Assembly (NCBI RefSeq): GCF_037969875.1
Contig: NZ_CP150218.1
Span: 2,852,001-2,916,000 of the forward strand
Direction: 5' to 3'
Length of the DNA stretch: 64,000 nt
Source of the DNA: Paenibacillus sp. FSL R7-0337
GTDB lineage: Bacteria > Bacillota > Bacilli > Paenibacillales > Paenibacillaceae
Positions within the stretch are counted from its first letter, which is position 1. Every line of letters begins with the position of its first letter. The position numbers and the translations under genes are program-made. Under the pieces are notes generated by a model, which was not told where the DNA came from, searched no databases, and saw only the letters and a list, made by a program, of their open reading frames with translations. Positions 17,111-25,771 of this stretch are shown piece by piece.

Positions 17111-18289
17111 GTGAAAACTGCAATGTGGCTGTACCTCTTCATGTTCCTGGCGTTCTTCGATTTGCATGCCCAGTATCCTATCCTGACACCCTTTGCCATG
17201 TCACTGGGAGCGGGCCCGGCCTTCATCGGCTGGATGATGGGGATGTATTCCCTGACCCACCTCCCGGGCAACCTGCTGGCCGGTGTACTTGTAGACCGCA
17301 ACGGCAGCCGCCGCTATATCGTGTTCGCCCTTACCGTAGCAGGACTGATCCTGCTCTTGCAGGCGCATGCCCAGCTGCCCTGGCATCTACTACTGCTGCG
17401 GGCAGCGAGCGGATTCGCTCTGGCATTCCTCTCCCCAGCCTGCATGACCCTTTTGGCCTCACTCTCGTCTGACCCGGCGACCCAGGGCAAATACATGTCA
17501 GGCAACGGAATTATTCACACGCTGGCTTCTGTGGTCTCCCCTGCTGCCGGAGCCTTCATCGTAGCTAAAGCCGGCTATTCCGGCACCTTCAGCACCTTGG
17601 GCTGGCTCCTGATCTTCACCGGTGTGATGGCCTTCTTCAGTGTACCGAAGCATAATCCGGCTCTGGTACTGCATAAGCCTGCACTCCCGGTGAAGGAGAA
17701 TCTGCAGCCCGGGCTGGCCGCAACCACCCAGCCTACCGTCTCCAGACGTTATTATCTGCTGCCCTTCTTCGTATCCTGCTCCCAGGGCGTACTGTTCTTC
17801 GAGCTTCCGCTGTCACAAGGACAGGACGGAATGGTCTCTACCGGAATTCTGCTCTCCCTGCTCAGCCTTGGAGCGCTGGCGACCCTCTGCCTGTTCTTCC
17901 TGAACCGCATCTCGCCGGGCATTCGTATTGCCGCCGCCCTGCTGGGAATGGCTCTCTGCTTCTTCACTCTGGCTGCCTTCCGCAGCATCCCGGCCGGAGT
18001 GGTTCTCTTCCTGCTCGGTTCTGCAAAAGGGGTATTATTCCCGGCTATGGCCTCACTCTTCATCGGCCTGGGCGGCGCAGGACGGCTGGGCCGGACCTTC
18101 TCGCTGCAATCCATCGCCATGTCCCTCGGGGCCTTTGCCGGACCTGTAGCCGCCGGACAGCTAAGGGAGTATGTCTCCCCCTACTTCATTGCCTTCGTGC
18201 TGCTGATGACAGCTCTTCTGCTGCTGCCTCCGGGCAGATCCGGCCGTCTCTCTTCCTACGCTCCCGACTGGAACAGCCCTGCCGCCTGA
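17111..18289 (+). CDS. Major facilitator superfamily transporter
   Basis: This 392-residue protein has about 12 transmembrane helices and the MFS loop 2-3 motif GVLVDRNGSRRY. It should be a secondary transporter (drug or metabolite efflux, or uptake); the substrate cannot be told. The GTG at 17111, 8 bp after GGAGG, is the start; GTG 17102 overlaps that site. It is divergent from the small membrane gene at 16858 and appears monocistronic. Confidence 0.9.
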   Translation: MKTAMWLYLFMFLAFFDLHAQYPILTPFAMSLGAGPAFIGWMMGMYSLTHLPGNLLAGVLVDRNGSRRYIVFALTVAGLILLLQAHAQLPWHLLLLRAASGFALAFLSPACMTLLASLSSDPATQGKYMSGNGIIHTLASVVSPAAGAFIVAKAGYSGTFSTLGWLLIFTGVMAFFSVPKHNPALVLHKPALPVKENLQPGLAATTQPTVSRRYYLLPFFVSCSQGVLFFELPLSQGQDGMVSTGILLSLLSLGALATLCLFFLNRISPGIRIAAALLGMALCFFTLAAFRSIPAGVVLFLLGSAKGVLFPAMASLFIGLGGAGRLGRTFSLQSIAMSLGAFAGPVAAGQLREYVSPYFIAFVLLMTALLLLPPGRSGRLSSYAPDWNSPAA

Positions 18290-18399
18290 ATGCGACATTT
18301 CCCGGGGAATGAATACATATTGTTCCGCTACGCTGTTAAAAATAGCGCAGCTTAGGTACAATATCGTCATAACAACTAAGATCCGGGGGCTGATTGCAT

Positions 18400-18759
18400 A
18401 TGTCCATCACCATTATTGTCGAAGGCAAGAATGACCGCAGCAGACTGAGGCGACTGCTTGAACCAGAGGTCGACATTCTGTGCACCTTCGGTACGCTGAA
18501 TACCCTGAAGCTGGAAGCTCTGCGCAATACCATCCGGGACGGAGAAGTCTACCTGTACATGGACAATGACAGCTCCGGCAAAAAAATTCGCGCTGTCCTG
18601 CGCGACGCCTTCCCCGATGCCGTTCATATGTATACCCGCAAGGGCTATGCCGGTGTGGAAGGGACTCCGGATGAATATAACATCACCCAGCTGGAGAAGG
18701 CTGGACTTGAAGATTTCATTATTTACCCCCAGCCCTATCCTCAGGGCATAGAAGGATAA
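18400..18759 (+). CDS. Small stand-alone Toprim-domain protein
   Basis: The 119-residue protein is little more than one Toprim domain: the N-terminal catalytic Glu in IIVEGKNDRSRL and the Mg-binding D-x-D in YLYMDNDSSGKK, followed by a GYAGVEG segment. Toprim domains cut or join nucleic acids in primases, topoisomerases, OLD nucleases and RNase M5. The size resembles RNase M5/YusF-like proteins, but the usual RNase M5 C-terminal domain is absent. Start ATG 18400. A strong two-way terminator follows. Confidence 0.8.
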   Translation: MSITIIVEGKNDRSRLRRLLEPEVDILCTFGTLNTLKLEALRNTIRDGEVYLYMDNDSSGKKIRAVLRDAFPDAVHMYTRKGYAGVEGTPDEYNITQLEKAGLEDFIIYPQPYPQGIEG

Positions 18760-18796
18760 TTTATTGCATGAAGTATATACATTCTTAACCTTTCAC

Positions 18797-18858
18797 CACA
18801 AAACGAGGGTGTCCTGTGCAGCAGCTCCACTGCTCCACGGACACCCTCGTTTTGTGCA
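18797..18858. terminator. Bidirectional terminator between the Toprim gene and sco
   Basis: A long perfect stem (ACAAAACGAGGGTGTCC with GGACACCCTCGTTTTGT) serves two convergent genes, giving T-rich ends on both strands. Confidence 0.9.
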
Positions 18859-18866
18859 TTCCTGTA

Positions 18867-19484
18867 CTATTCACGGGCCAGCTTCTTAACCGTTCTGGCC
18901 AGGAACTCCGGCGTTACATTCTCCGTATCCCCGGCATCGTACAATCCCCGGAGCTGGTTGTTCTTGTCCACCAGACCAATGAGGTTCATGTGGGCGAAAT
19001 CATCCTTGCTTGTGCCGTAGATCAGCACCTTGAAGGACTCCGCTGCCAGCTTGCGTACCTGCTCCTGATCCCCCCGCAGGAAGTACCATCCGCTGTAATC
19101 GGCATGGAACTTGTCGGCGAAGGCCTTGATCGCTTCCCTTGTATCATTCTTCGGATCGAAAGAGATCGAGACGAATTCAACGTCCTTGCCGAAGCTGCCA
19201 TCCTTAATCAGGATATCCTGCGTCTCTGACAACATATAGGTAGTAATCGGACACACATCGGGACAGACGGTGAAGAAGAAATAGACCAGCCTTGCCTTAC
19301 CTGCCGTATCCGCCAGACTGATCTGCTTCCCGTCCACATTCTCCAGGGAGAAGTCCTGTACCTGACCGATGACCGGCAGCTTCTCACCTCCGAAATCAAA
19401 CGATTTGACTGCCAGATAGACCGCCATAATTACTGCAAGCAGCAGCAACATCCAGGTCCATTTGTAACGTTTCAAGGTCTGCAC
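18867..19484 (-). CDS. SCO1/SenC family copper chaperone for cytochrome oxidase assembly
   Basis: The 205-residue protein has an N-terminal signal-anchor (about residues 10-27) and an extracytoplasmic thioredoxin-like domain with the copper-binding C-x3-C motif (TVCPDVCPI) and the third ligand His in DFAHMNLIGL. SCO proteins load or reduce the CuA site of cytochrome c oxidase subunit II. The start is GTG after GGGGAAGG. It follows ctaB by 31 bp, forming a ctaB-sco operon for oxidase maturation. Confidence 0.93.
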   Translation of the reverse strand: MQTLKRYKWTWMLLLLAVIMAVYLAVKSFDFGGEKLPVIGQVQDFSLENVDGKQISLADTAGKARLVYFFFTVCPDVCPITTYMLSETQDILIKDGSFGKDVEFVSISFDPKNDTREAIKAFADKFHADYSGWYFLRGDQEQVRKLAAESFKVLIYGTSKDDFAHMNLIGLVDKNNQLRGLYDAGDTENVTPEFLARTVKKLARE

Positions 19485-19515
19485 AGGACACCTTCCCCCT
19501 CTATCCTAAGAATGC

Positions 19516-20448
19516 TTACACATGAATGGTATTCAGCACCAGGGCAATCAGGCTTAAGGTCAGATAGTTAATGGAGAAGAGGAAGCTTTTCTTCGCCCAG
19601 ATCTCATCATCCTTGGCCTTGAATCCGATGAGGGTTAAGTAGAGCCACCCAACCGACAAGGCCAGTGATACAATAAGATAATAAATACCTGCATAATCGT
19701 AGGCATACATCAGCACAGGCACGGGGAGCAGCAGCGCGACATAAGGAATCATCTGGAACTTGGTGCGCCGCGTTCCCTTCACAACCGGAAGGAGCGGGAA
19801 TCCTGCAGCCCGGTACTCCTCCTTGCGGCGGATGCCAAGCGCCCAGAAATGGGGCGGCTGCCACAGAAAGAGCATTGCGAACAGCAGCCAGGCTCCGAGA
19901 TCGACTGTTCCTGTAACAGCCACATAGCCGATGACAGGAGGCATGGCCCCCGAGATCGCACCTACCGAGGTGCTCCAGGTAGAGGTTCTTTTGAGCCAAA
20001 GGGTGTACACTACAACATATACGAACATGCCGACGATGCCGAACAATCCGGCCAGTACGCCGCAGAATGCGAACAGCACTCCTAGCCCGGCAATGCCGAG
20101 TCCAATGGCATAGATAAGTACTGTTGTAGGCTTCAGCCTTCCTGTAGGCAGCCCGCGTTCCCGGGTCCGTTCCATCTTCATATCCAAATCGCGGTCAAAA
20201 TAATTATTGAAGACACAGGCAGAAGCCATGACCAGCATGGTGCCGAGCAAAGTCAGAATCAGGCGTCCATACTGTACATCCCATCCTGATGCCACCCAGT
20301 AGCCTGCGAATGCCGCAATCAGATTGGAGCGGATAATGCCGGGCTTCGTAACGGTAATAAAGTCGCGCCAGCTTGCACCTTCCGGTGGAGACTTGGCAGA
20401 CATTGATGCGGAATCAGAAGAAGCTTGATATCTCAATTGATTGTCCAC
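19516..20448 (-). CDS. ctaB: Protoheme IX farnesyltransferase CtaB (heme O synthase)
   Basis: This 310-residue UbiA-family membrane protein has about nine helices. The first Asp-rich motif NNYFDRDLDMKMERT binds Mg-farnesyl diphosphate, and the second lies in the GFKAKDDEIW region. It converts heme B to heme O, the substrate of CtaA encoded 12 kb to the left. The GTG start follows AGAAGGAGGAA. A good sigma-A promoter stands just upstream, and sco follows. Confidence 0.95.
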   Translation of the reverse strand: MDNQLRYQASSDSASMSAKSPPEGASWRDFITVTKPGIIRSNLIAAFAGYWVASGWDVQYGRLILTLLGTMLVMASACVFNNYFDRDLDMKMERTRERGLPTGRLKPTTVLIYAIGLGIAGLGVLFAFCGVLAGLFGIVGMFVYVVVYTLWLKRTSTWSTSVGAISGAMPPVIGYVAVTGTVDLGAWLLFAMLFLWQPPHFWALGIRRKEEYRAAGFPLLPVVKGTRRTKFQMIPYVALLLPVPVLMYAYDYAGIYYLIVSLALSVGWLYLTLIGFKAKDDEIWAKKSFLFSINYLTLSLIALVLNTIHV

Positions 20449-20498
20449 GTATCGGGTTCCTCCTTCTAGGGAACTTCTAACACTCCGCTATTAACTTT

Positions 20499-20528
20499 AT
20501 CATAGCAAACTGGGAAAGACTTTGACAA
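20499..20528 (-). promoter_or_regulatory. Sigma-A promoter of ctaB-sco
   Basis: Minus strand: TTGTCA, an 18-bp spacer and TATGAT, about 50 bp before the ctaB start. Confidence 0.6.
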
Positions 20529-20654
20529 TCATTGACCATGATGTTCATTAATTCGACAATTACGTGACGATATTTATTTCCCCGCCCTTAAATAACTTAG
20601 CCCAATAATGGGTAGTTATTAATAGAGAACTTCCGTACAAAGGAGATCTGACTA

Positions 20655-21659
20655 ATGGATACTGCCACACATTTTGTTATGGGACTTGGACTTGCAGGTC
20701 TGTCCTTCGTCGATCCGCTCGTCGCTTCGAATGGAACGCTGGCCGGGGCGGTAATGGTAGCTACTGTACTGGCTTCTCAGGCACCGGATGCCGATACCGC
20801 CCTGCGTCTCAAGGATAACGCGGTATATATCCGCAATCACAGGGGAATCACTCATTCCTTGCCCTTTTTACTGCTGTGGCCGGCATTGATCACAGGGGTC
20901 ATCGGGCCGTTGTTCGGCTTCACGGACCTGACCACCTTAAGCCATATCGCGCTCTGGAGCTTCATTGGCGTTGCCGTCCATGTATTCTCTGATCTGTTCA
21001 ACACCTACGGGACTCAGGCTGCCCGCCCGTTCACCGAGAAATGGATCGCCTGGAACATCATTCATATCTTCGATCCGTTTATCTTCGGCAGCCATACAGC
21101 GGCGATTATTCTCTGGATCAGCGGAATGGTGCCGCCCGCTCCACTATTCATTACCTTGTACGCCTGCATTGTCTTGTATTACATCTGGCGGACCCTCGTT
21201 CATGCCCGCATTACACGCAGCATTATGAACAAGGATGTCCACCACCATGCAGGTGACCGTTATTATGTGATCCCCACCATTTCGCCAACGAGGTGGAATC
21301 TGGTCAAAGCCAAGCCGGACGGCAGCTATAATGTCGGGCTGCTGAACAGCGGACGGCTGGAATGGTTCAAGCATGCGGTGTGCTCCACTCACCCCGCGGT
21401 CGAGCATTCCAAATCCCATCCGGATATTCAGGCCTTCCTGTACTTCACCTCGTACGCTGTCGCGGAGGTGGAGGAGCTGCCCTCTGGTTATATTGTACGC
21501 TGGGGAGATGTCCGTTATTTACACCGTAAGCAATTCCCGTTCGTGGCCGTCCTGGTAATGGACCATGAGTATAAACCGCTGAATACTTATGTCGGCTGGT
21601 TAAGCAGCGAGAAGCTCGATGAACGCTTCGCCATTGACCCGGGAACAGTCAAGCTGTAG
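20655..21659 (+). CDS. YdjM/YfhP-like membrane-bound metal-dependent hydrolase
   Basis: This 334-residue protein has an N-terminal YdjM-type domain with the conserved motifs MDTATHFVMGLGLA, QAPDADTALR and NHRGITHSLPF, whose His/Asp residues form the likely metal site. About four membrane helices lie within residues 30-180, and a soluble C-terminal domain of about 150 residues follows. The length matches B. subtilis YfhP. The family hydrolyses unknown substrates at the membrane. The ATG follows AAAGGAGATCTG. Confidence 0.85.
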   Translation: MDTATHFVMGLGLAGLSFVDPLVASNGTLAGAVMVATVLASQAPDADTALRLKDNAVYIRNHRGITHSLPFLLLWPALITGVIGPLFGFTDLTTLSHIALWSFIGVAVHVFSDLFNTYGTQAARPFTEKWIAWNIIHIFDPFIFGSHTAAIILWISGMVPPAPLFITLYACIVLYYIWRTLVHARITRSIMNKDVHHHAGDRYYVIPTISPTRWNLVKAKPDGSYNVGLLNSGRLEWFKHAVCSTHPAVEHSKSHPDIQAFLYFTSYAVAEVEELPSGYIVRWGDVRYLHRKQFPFVAVLVMDHEYKPLNTYVGWLSSEKLDERFAIDPGTVKL

Positions 21660-21685
21660 CATGATTAGCTAACGATTATTACCAT

Positions 21686-21741
21686 TAGAGGGTTGCCCCG
21701 GAAGCCAGAAAGGAAATGGCTGCCCGGGGCAACCCTCTTGA
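21686..21741 (+). terminator. Terminator-like hairpin after the YfhP-like gene
   Basis: A 16-bp stem (AGAGGGTTGCCCCGG / CCGGGGCAACCCTCT) lies 27 bp after the stop. The T run after it is short (CTTG), so termination may be partial. The remaining sequence to 21950 shows only AT-rich DNA and a small CCCGG(C)ATG..CACCGGG hairpin. Confidence 0.65.
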
Positions 21742-21950
21742 CGTCCGGGAGCGCATAAGGCACAATCAACAACAAGCGGAAACGGCATAAAGATAATGCA
21801 CAGCATGAAACATTGTACATTCTTATATTTTAAAAGCGGTTACAGTTCAAAGCCTATATACGCTTACTTTACACTAAAATCCCGGCATGCAACGACGCAC
21901 ACCGGGATTCACTTGTACACTATTTGAAGCAGAAAGGAAGGCTGGAACAT

Positions 21951-22142
21951 ATGGGTAAAGGTCTGTCACTGTGGTTCGCCTGCTCTTCAATTCTACTCCT
22001 CACAGCAGCTTCCATCTCGATCAGCTATAACATTTGGCTTGCACTGCTGCTCGGCGCGCTGTGCGTGCTTAACATCGGCTGGGGCTTCATCGTCAAGGCC
22101 AGGCTGAGACGCAAGGCGGAGAGCAACCAGCCTACCCCTTAA
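21951..22142 (+). CDS. Small membrane protein of unknown function
   Basis: This 63-residue protein consists of two hydrophobic helices (about residues 4-22 and 25-45) and a basic C-terminus (KARLRRKAESN). It is too short and generic for assignment. ATG 21951 follows AAGGAAGG at a suitable distance and is preferred to an upstream TTG at 21924. It ends 1 bp before the trpS stop on the other strand. Confidence 0.6.
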   Translation: MGKGLSLWFACSSILLLTAASISISYNIWLALLLGALCVLNIGWGFIVKARLRRKAESNQPTP

Positions 22143-22143
22143 C

Positions 22144-23133
22144 TTAACGGGTAGGCAGGAAGCCCATCCGTTCCTTCACGCCCTCCAGGGTACGGGCAGC
22201 ACTCACCCGTGCACTTTCGGCACCCTGAGCCAGAATATCACTGAGCATCCCTGAGCTGCGAATGTCCTGATATCTTTGCTGGATCGGCTCCAGCAGGGCT
22301 ACGACCACTTCAGCCAGCTCTTTTTTGAAGCCGCCGTACATTTGGCCTTCATATTTGTCGGCAATCTGCTGCAGGCTCATTCCCGAGCATTCGGCATAGA
22401 TGCTCATCAGATTGCTGATCTCCGGCTTAGCCGCCGGGTCGAAGATAACCTCACGGCCGGAATCCGTTGTGGCCCGGCTGATCTTTTTACGGATCACATC
22501 AGGCGGATCCAGGAGTCCGATTCTGCTGCCGGGGTTGGGATCGCTTTTGCTCATCTTCTTGGTGCCGTCATCCAGAGACATGATCCGCGCTCCGACCTCC
22601 GGAATGTAAGGCTCAGGGACGGTGAAGAAGTCACCGAACCGGTGATTGAAGCGCCCCGCAAGGTCACGTGTCAGCTCCAGATGCTGCTTCTGGTCTTCGC
22701 CTACCGGTACCAGATCGGCATTGTAGACCAGAATATCGGCGGCCATCAGCGACGGATAGACGAACAGACCTGCTCCCACCGATTCTTTGCCGGCGGACTT
22801 ATCCTTGAACTGTGTCATCCGTTCCAGCTCACCCATGGCAGTGAGCGTAGTCAGAATCCAGCCCAGCTCGGCATGCTGCGGCACATGGGACTGCATGTAG
22901 ACATGCGCAATGGAAGGATCAATGCCTGCAGCCAAATATAGCGCAGCTACCGATTCTGAATTCTCGCGCAGAGCTGCGGGGTCCTGGGCTACCGTAATGG
23001 CATGAAGATCGACCACCATGAAGTAACATTCGTATTCCTTTTGAAGCTTGACGAAATTCTTGATTGCCCCGATATAATTACCGAGTGTGAGTGAACCGCT
23101 GGGCTGTATGCCCGACAATACTTTTTTAGCCAT
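22144..23133 (-). CDS. trpS: Tryptophanyl-tRNA synthetase
   Basis: This 329-residue class I aminoacyl-tRNA synthetase has the HIGH-equivalent motif PSGSLTLGNYIGA near residue 11 and the KMSKS loop (KKMSKSDPN). The length is normal for bacterial TrpS. ATG 23133 follows GGAGGATAAGAGG; the longer open frame to 23346 only reads through the T-box leader. It charges tRNA-Trp, and the T-box leader couples expression to uncharged tRNA-Trp. Confidence 0.96.
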   Translation of the reverse strand: MAKKVLSGIQPSGSLTLGNYIGAIKNFVKLQKEYECYFMVVDLHAITVAQDPAALRENSESVAALYLAAGIDPSIAHVYMQSHVPQHAELGWILTTLTAMGELERMTQFKDKSAGKESVGAGLFVYPSLMAADILVYNADLVPVGEDQKQHLELTRDLAGRFNHRFGDFFTVPEPYIPEVGARIMSLDDGTKKMSKSDPNPGSRIGLLDPPDVIRKKISRATTDSGREVIFDPAAKPEISNLMSIYAECSGMSLQQIADKYEGQMYGGFKKELAEVVVALLEPIQQRYQDIRSSGMLSDILAQGAESARVSAARTLEGVKERMGFLPTR

Positions 23134-23182
23134 CCTCTTATCCTCCATCATCATAATTAATGTCCGCTGGCGCATAGAACGC

Positions 23183-23456
23183 AAAAAGGCCCCACATCCG
23201 CAAGGGACGTGAGACCGTGGTACCACCCTTATTCGCTGCCTGGAGTCCCCGGAGGGATATATGCAAACAGCCTTGGCTTCCGTTAACGGGGAAGAGGCGG
23301 CCGGTCTACTTAAGGCTTCTGCAGCCTGTTCGAGCGCGGCACTCAAGGGTCCATTCAGTCAGAGGTGCACCACCGGTTCACATCAGCCACCGGCTTTCTG
23401 GAGGTACAGTCCATGCTTACTTGTCCCTGTCATCGCGTTACCTGTGTTTCATTGAT
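23183..23456 (-). ncRNA. T-box riboswitch (tRNA-Trp) in the trpS leader
   Basis: On the minus strand: stem I with the AG-bulge/loop region (CAGAAAGCCGGTGG..GTGAACCGG), a specifier-loop segment GAATGGACC with codon UGG (Trp) at 23351-23353, the T-box sequence AGGGTGGTACCACGG at 23215-23229, and a 12-bp terminator stem (GGTCTCACGTCC / GGATGTGGGGCC) with a T run at 23183-23216. Uncharged tRNA-Trp should stabilise the antiterminator. Confidence 0.95.
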
Positions 23457-23462
23457 GCCTCC

Positions 23463-23492
23463 ATCATAGATCGGCCCGGAGAAGTTGTCAAA
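23463..23492 (-). promoter_or_regulatory. Sigma-A promoter of trpS
   Basis: Minus strand TTGACA, a 17-bp spacer and TATGAT: a near-consensus promoter whose start point would fall at the 5' end of the T-box leader. Confidence 0.85.
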
Positions 23493-23581
23493 TCCCTAAC
23501 CTCCGCCGGATAAATCTGGTATGATAAAGATATTCGTGTGTATGTAATCTGATTACAGCTTATCAAAGGAGCATATCTCTT

Positions 23582-24553
23582 ATGAAACAGGTGACCAAAG
23601 GGCAGTGGAACGGTTATGATACGTATATTTTGCATAGCCGTGAACTGGAAGTCACGCTTCTGCCCCGGCTGGGTAATAACGTAATTTCATTATGGGACCG
23701 CACCATGGAGCGGCAGATCCTTCGTCAGCCTGAGGAACGCGACTTGGCATCATATATGCAGAAACCTTATCACTTCGGCCTGCCCCTCCTGGTGCCGCCC
23801 GGACGGATACGCAGAGGAAGCTTCCAATTCGATGGCACACGCTACCAGTTTGACCGGAATGCGGGAGAACATCATATTCACGGACTGCACCGTACCCAAG
23901 CCTGGTGTGTCAGTGACATCGAAGAGGACGAGGACGGGTGCGCGGTCACTACTGAATTCCTTACCACGGATGACCCGGATTGGATCAGACAATTCCCCGA
24001 GCCGCTGAAGCTTGAAATGACCTTCCGGCTTCAGGATGACCGGCTCCAGCAGACGCTCAGGGTCACTCATCTCGGCACTAGCCCCGTTCCTTTTGGCGCA
24101 GGCTATCATACCTGGTTCATGCTGGACGGAACGCCCTCCCGCTGGAATGTTACCCTTCCTGCCGGGGCCGTCTGCGAGCTGAGTGAGGATCTCCTGCCTA
24201 CCGGACAGCTGTTGCCGCTCGGGAAGCTTACTAGCCTGCACACCCGGCTGAATCTTCAAGGTGCGGATCTGGATACCATCCTGCGTATAGCAGAGGGCCA
24301 GCCTGCCGAGGCCGTATTGATGCGGGATGATGGATACGGGCTGCGTTACTCGGCCGATCCTGACTTCTTCCGCCACTGGATTCTCTATACCAAAGGCGAA
24401 GCCGACCAGTTCCTGTGCATTGAACCGCTAACCTGGCTCCCGGATGCACCTAATCTCCAGCAGGACGCCTCCGCTACCGGGCTGATCACGCTTGAACCCG
24501 GACAGACGCTGGTTCTGGGGGGCACGCTGCAGATGATCTATCCGGAGCGATAA
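23582..24553 (+). CDS. Aldose 1-epimerase (galactose mutarotase-like)
   Basis: The 323-residue protein has the beta-sandwich mutarotase pattern: LPRLGNNVISLW near the N-terminus, the substrate His pair in GEHHIHGLHR and GAGYHTWFML, and the catalytic Glu in CIEPLTWLPD. It should interconvert alpha and beta anomers of a hexose or a related sugar in the cytoplasm. The substrate is not defined, since no galactose operon is adjacent. The ATG follows AAAGGAGCAT. It is divergent from trpS. Confidence 0.88.
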   Translation: MKQVTKGQWNGYDTYILHSRELEVTLLPRLGNNVISLWDRTMERQILRQPEERDLASYMQKPYHFGLPLLVPPGRIRRGSFQFDGTRYQFDRNAGEHHIHGLHRTQAWCVSDIEEDEDGCAVTTEFLTTDDPDWIRQFPEPLKLEMTFRLQDDRLQQTLRVTHLGTSPVPFGAGYHTWFMLDGTPSRWNVTLPAGAVCELSEDLLPTGQLLPLGKLTSLHTRLNLQGADLDTILRIAEGQPAEAVLMRDDGYGLRYSADPDFFRHWILYTKGEADQFLCIEPLTWLPDAPNLQQDASATGLITLEPGQTLVLGGTLQMIYPER

Positions 24554-24593
24554 ATTTCATATAATTACCATCCTATAAACCTTCAAAATCTGT

Positions 24594-24623
24594 GCATGAA
24601 TTCTCCCTCCCGCGCTCATACTA
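24594..24623 (+). promoter_or_regulatory. Sigma-G promoter of the SASP gene
   Basis: GCATG, an 18-bp spacer and CATACTA fit the forespore sigma-G consensus (GHATR, CATNHTA) and lie just upstream of the SASP ribosome site. Confidence 0.75.
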
Positions 24624-24654
24624 TCTTCACAACGGGCGAAGGAGGTGAGCACAC

Positions 24655-24888
24655 ATGGGTCAAGCAGGTCAACAAAGTCGTGGTAGCCGTTCTAACAACC
24701 TGGTCGTTCCTCAAGCGAATGCAGCGCTGCAGCAGTTGAAATATGAAGCAGCACAAGAGCTTGGAGTAACTATCCCGGCTGACGGTTATTATGGGAACTA
24801 TACTTCCCGCGAAACTGGTTCTTTGGGAGGATATATCACCAAACGTCTGGTGCAACTGGCAGAGCAACAACTGTCCGGTCGTTCGTAA
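24655..24888 (+). CDS. Alpha/beta-type small acid-soluble spore protein
   Basis: The 77-residue protein has the SASP signature: [13 protein letters not shown], containing the GPR protease-cleavage region, and [16 protein letters not shown] near the C-terminus. Such proteins coat spore DNA, switching it to an A-like form that resists UV and chemicals, and are degraded at germination. The ATG follows GAAGGAGGTGAGC. The sigma-G promoter upstream places it in the forespore. The Gln/Ser/Arg-rich N-terminus is typical of Paenibacillus SASPs. Confidence 0.95.
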   Translation: MGQAGQQSRGSRSNNLVVPQANAALQQLKYEAAQELGVTIPADGYYGNYTSRETGSLGGYITKRLVQLAEQQLSGRS

Positions 24889-24950
24889 TCGCTACCTCAT
24901 CTTTACAAACTGTCTAAGCCGTGAGGCATAGACCAAAGCAGCTTCACAGC

Positions 24951-24990
24951 CCTCCCGCGCTTCTCGTCGAAGCGCAGGGGGGCTTTTCTA
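24951..24990 (+). terminator. Terminator of the SASP gene
   Basis: CCCTCCCGCGCTTC pairs with GAAGCGCAGGGGGG and is followed by CTTTTC. Confidence 0.8.
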
Positions 24991-25003
24991 TATTTATATA
25001 GAC

Positions 25004-25411
25004 TTAACCGAAGGATTGATCCGAGGTATCACCATGACTGCTGCGCGGATAGCGAATCATCAGGTTCGCCATATTGTAGTTGGACTCCAGTGTGGCGTCC
25101 ACGACCACCATTCCCTGCCGTACAGCAAATTCGTAGCTGATCTCTCCATGCGTCCACCGTTTCTTATACTTCAGGCTCTCCAGCGCCATGACACGGAATG
25201 AGGATTGTTGTCCGGAAGTCAGCCCTTCCTGCTCGGATGCGAAGCTTCCGCTGCGTCCGGCGAGCGGATTGTGGCGAACCCCGAACTTGCCGATGACATT
25301 ATTCCTGATCTGTACAAATACGGTCCCTGAATTCAGTCCTGACAATTCCTCCTGCAGCTCATGAAATACCAGATCAATCTGTCTTGCAAGCGATAATTGT
25401 TCCGTCCTCAC
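25004..25411 (-). CDS. Conserved hypothetical protein
   Basis: This 135-residue soluble protein is not recognised. It has an N-terminal helix (QIDLVFHELQEELSGL) and a beta-rich middle (FVQIRNNVIGKFGVRHNP, YEFAVRQGMVVVDATLESN). The GTG at 25411 is the preferred start because GGAGG lies 8 bp before it; an ATG two codons earlier is too close. It has its own sigma-A promoter and converges on the SASP gene. An O-methyltransferase or spore-related role has no support in the sequence. Confidence 0.6.
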   Translation of the reverse strand: MRTEQLSLARQIDLVFHELQEELSGLNSGTVFVQIRNNVIGKFGVRHNPLAGRSGSFASEQEGLTSGQQSSFRVMALESLKYKKRWTHGEISYEFAVRQGMVVVDATLESNYNMANLMIRYPRSSHGDTSDQSFG

Positions 25412-25538
25412 ATGCATTTCCTCCTAAAAGTCTTGTGGGTGATGCAGCCTCATGGCTCTGCCTCACACAACACTTGCTTCGTAAGCAGTTGTCTGAATTT
25501 CGTGGATCTAGCAGCGCTTATAATAAGGCTTTAGGCTC

Positions 25539-25567
25539 ATTATAGGGTACTAATTTAACACATACAA
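25539..25567 (-). promoter_or_regulatory. Sigma-A promoter of the hypothetical gene at 25411
   Basis: Minus strand TTGTAT, a 17-bp spacer and TATAAT, about 130 bp before the start. The remaining 354-bp gap holds only AT-rich sequence and the pepF terminator. Confidence 0.55.
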
Positions 25568-25671
25568 CATTATTCAACATAATTGGGTTATAATCCCTAT
25601 AAATGCGCAAATTATTTAGTTTTTATAGCAAAATACAAACTTTTGTCGCCATTTATCGACAAATAAACAAC

Positions 25672-25702
25672 ATAAAAAGACCCCTAAAACGGGGTCTTTG
25701 CG
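25672..25702. terminator. Bidirectional terminator after pepF
   Basis: AAAAAGACCCC / GGGGTCTTT with a TAAAAC loop, T-rich on both strands, about 70 bp beyond the pepF stop. Confidence 0.85.
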
Positions 25703-25771
25703 CATTCACACCATATTTAGCCGCCATCATTTTACTGCAAAAAACCAATTCGTCTCATTATCGACAAATTC

